DNA of 64,000 bases from assembly GCA_035236585.1 (NCBI GenBank), contig CP141135.1:9024001-9088000 (forward strand), read 5' to 3'. The position numbers and the translations under genes are program-made. Positions within the stretch are counted from its first letter, which is position 1, and every line of letters starts with the position of its first letter. The notes below the pieces were generated by a model that was not told the origin of the DNA, made no database searches, and was given only the letters and a program-made list of their open reading frames with translations. This document shows positions 62,414 through 64,000 of the stretch, piece after piece. The DNA is from Warburgia ugandensis. Taxonomy: Eukaryota; Streptophyta; Magnoliopsida; Canellales; Canellaceae.

Positions 62414-62811
62414 ATCTGTAAGTGAGAAGATTCATCCATGCACGGAGAAAAAGCACTCTTCTTCCTGGTCTATTATGTTGGAACTAACAAACTACTTGGT
62501 AGTTTAATATTGTGAACTACTAAAGCACCTGCTGTATAAGGCCATTGCTAGTCTCTTTTGCTTGCCATTCCCTTTCAATCAGCCGATTATTACAGTACGG
62601 AAGACCACCAATACAGGTCCAAAAAAACTCTCATGCAACGCGGCCATATAAACTGGCTAATATATACAGGTGAACTCATACGTGCATAAGAAAAGCCCGA
62701 GGAGAATGAAATTGACCCCAATGTCTTGCTGCAGGATGTCCAGGGTTGCTTCTCTAAGGACCTCTATAGGGGCAAATTCTGTCATGCGTTTTTTAAAGAA
62801 TCTCTTTGACA

Positions 62812-62966
62812 CATGGTAGAGTTATCATCATGTGATCTTGAGGTTATAAGTTTGAGGTATGAAAATAACCTCTTACAAAACGCAAGATAATACTTCATCC
62901 TATAAACTCTTTGAGGTCAGCCTTTTCAATAGAATCTGCCAGGAGTTTTCGTGCCGTACTGCCCTA
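62812..62966 (+). repeat. Diverged Au-SINE
   Basis: GACACATGGTAGAGTTATCA, GATCTTGAGGTTATAAGTTT, AACCTCTTACAAAACGCAAG and an end GCCGTACTGCCC keep Au-SINE order with heavy decay. Confidence 0.65.
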
Positions 62967-64000
62967 TATATAGACATATATATATATGTATTGAAGCTGA
63001 GTTCACCAATAATTATATTTTAATAAAACTGTCATTTCTCATCATTTTACGAGAATATACGTTAAGTAATGTTTGCATATATGTAGGCAATAAGCAACAT
63101 TAACAACATTAGCAGACATAGCTATAAAATTTTGTCTTATGATAACATATATTTTTGCCAATAAAACTATGTTAGGTCTACTATGGGAAGTAATAAAAAA
63201 GTGGACATAACTTAGCTGGGAAAAATCTGTCGTGGGTTCATTTGTTTATATAAAGTCTATTTTACTAGATTTTGGGCTCAAATAAGTATCACAGATTTGT
63301 ATTTTATGTGTAACCTCACCAATTTGCATGGAGCAATATTTGCTACTTGTGATAAATTAGCAAGCACGTAATTATATGTGTGTTCCAGCTAATATATACA
63401 TAACCTGCAATTATACATACGTAAATCGGAAAGGACAACATATTATTTGATATATTTGACGAATGAATCATGGAATTTGTGTTTAATTATTTGATACATT
63501 TGTATTGCGTCTAGTAAATTTCTGTTTGGACCAAGAGGACAGTTTTAGGTGAGTGGATCGTTACATGATCCAGAGATGTAATCCTTGGGAAGGAATGCCA
63601 AGTCAAAGTGCCCATAAGCACATAGAGTTACTGTTCTAACTTTTTATATAATGGGATTCACGTATAGATAATCTAACTAGTTCATCTAATTACTATCATC
63701 TTGGATGTCTCTTAATTTAAAACTCACGCGAATTGGTATAAAAATTATAAGTAGATAATCTATTGGGACCTCTTCGTGCAAAAGGTTAGAGCCTTTTGAC
63801 TCCAATCGCTTGCTAGCGTTTTGATTTGGATTTCATCTTCCTTCCATCGGTTTTCCCTTAATGTATGCGTCTATCCGTCATCACGAGAGAAGTCTTCTAG
63901 CAATCAGGGCCCGATCGTGAAGGCTGACATAATCTGCTTGAGATTTACGTTCTAATTGTGGTTTGGAAGTTGTACTCATAAGTGCCGAAGGAGTCGTAGC
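62967..64000. other. AT-rich intergenic DNA
   Basis: No gene, RNA or repeat family recognised. A short (TA)n run lies near 62971-62987. Confidence 0.5.

Overview
The window is nuclear DNA of a flowering plant. The evidence is one intron-rich gene of plant type (a La-related protein, LARP1b/c class), chromovirus-type Ty3/gypsy LTRs, a Ty1/copia fossil, RTE and L1 LINE remains, many Au-type SINEs and a decayed piece of plastid 23S rRNA. I cannot name the species. Apart from the one gene, most of the sequence is accessory: transposon fossils, microsatellites and AT-rich intergenic DNA.

Layout. 1-9 kb: an Au-SINE, then a very long plus-oriented gypsy-type LTR (553-4930), then a minus-oriented solo LTR (5478-9042) followed by long CT arrays. 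9-11.6 kb: AT-rich DNA with a 60-bp motif present twice in inverted orientation. 11.65-24.3 kb: a nest, in which a solo LTR with target-site duplication CAAAT is split by a later gypsy/chromovirus element (12020-21644) with its own duplication AATCC. Both belong to the same LTR family and lie in the minus orientation. 24.3-33.5 kb: purine-rich and AT-rich DNA with several SINE pieces, a plastid 23S rRNA fragment with a SINE beside it, an RTE LINE 3' end and a degenerate tandem repeat.

34.08-52.41 kb: the only host gene I can support, on the plus strand, with six coding exons and a predicted 551-residue protein. Its La motif is interrupted by a 16.3-kb intron that carries an L1 fragment, two antisense RTE LINEs, three Au-SINEs (all three with clear target duplications) and three microsatellites. 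The 5' leader has a (GA)n run and a telo-box.

52.4-64 kb: gene-poor DNA with a second, short, A-tailed SINE-like family (two copies, one with a 17-bp target duplication), a broken Ty1/copia fossil carrying a SINE, and further diverged SINEs.

The most distinctive observations are the doubly bracketed nested LTRs, a hairpin found at a comparable place in three otherwise different long LTRs, a perfect 30-bp CpG palindrome inside the youngest LTR family, the plastid rRNA fragment, the short SINE family, and the very large intron inside the La motif. I found no CRISPR array, intact tRNA gene or operon-like system.
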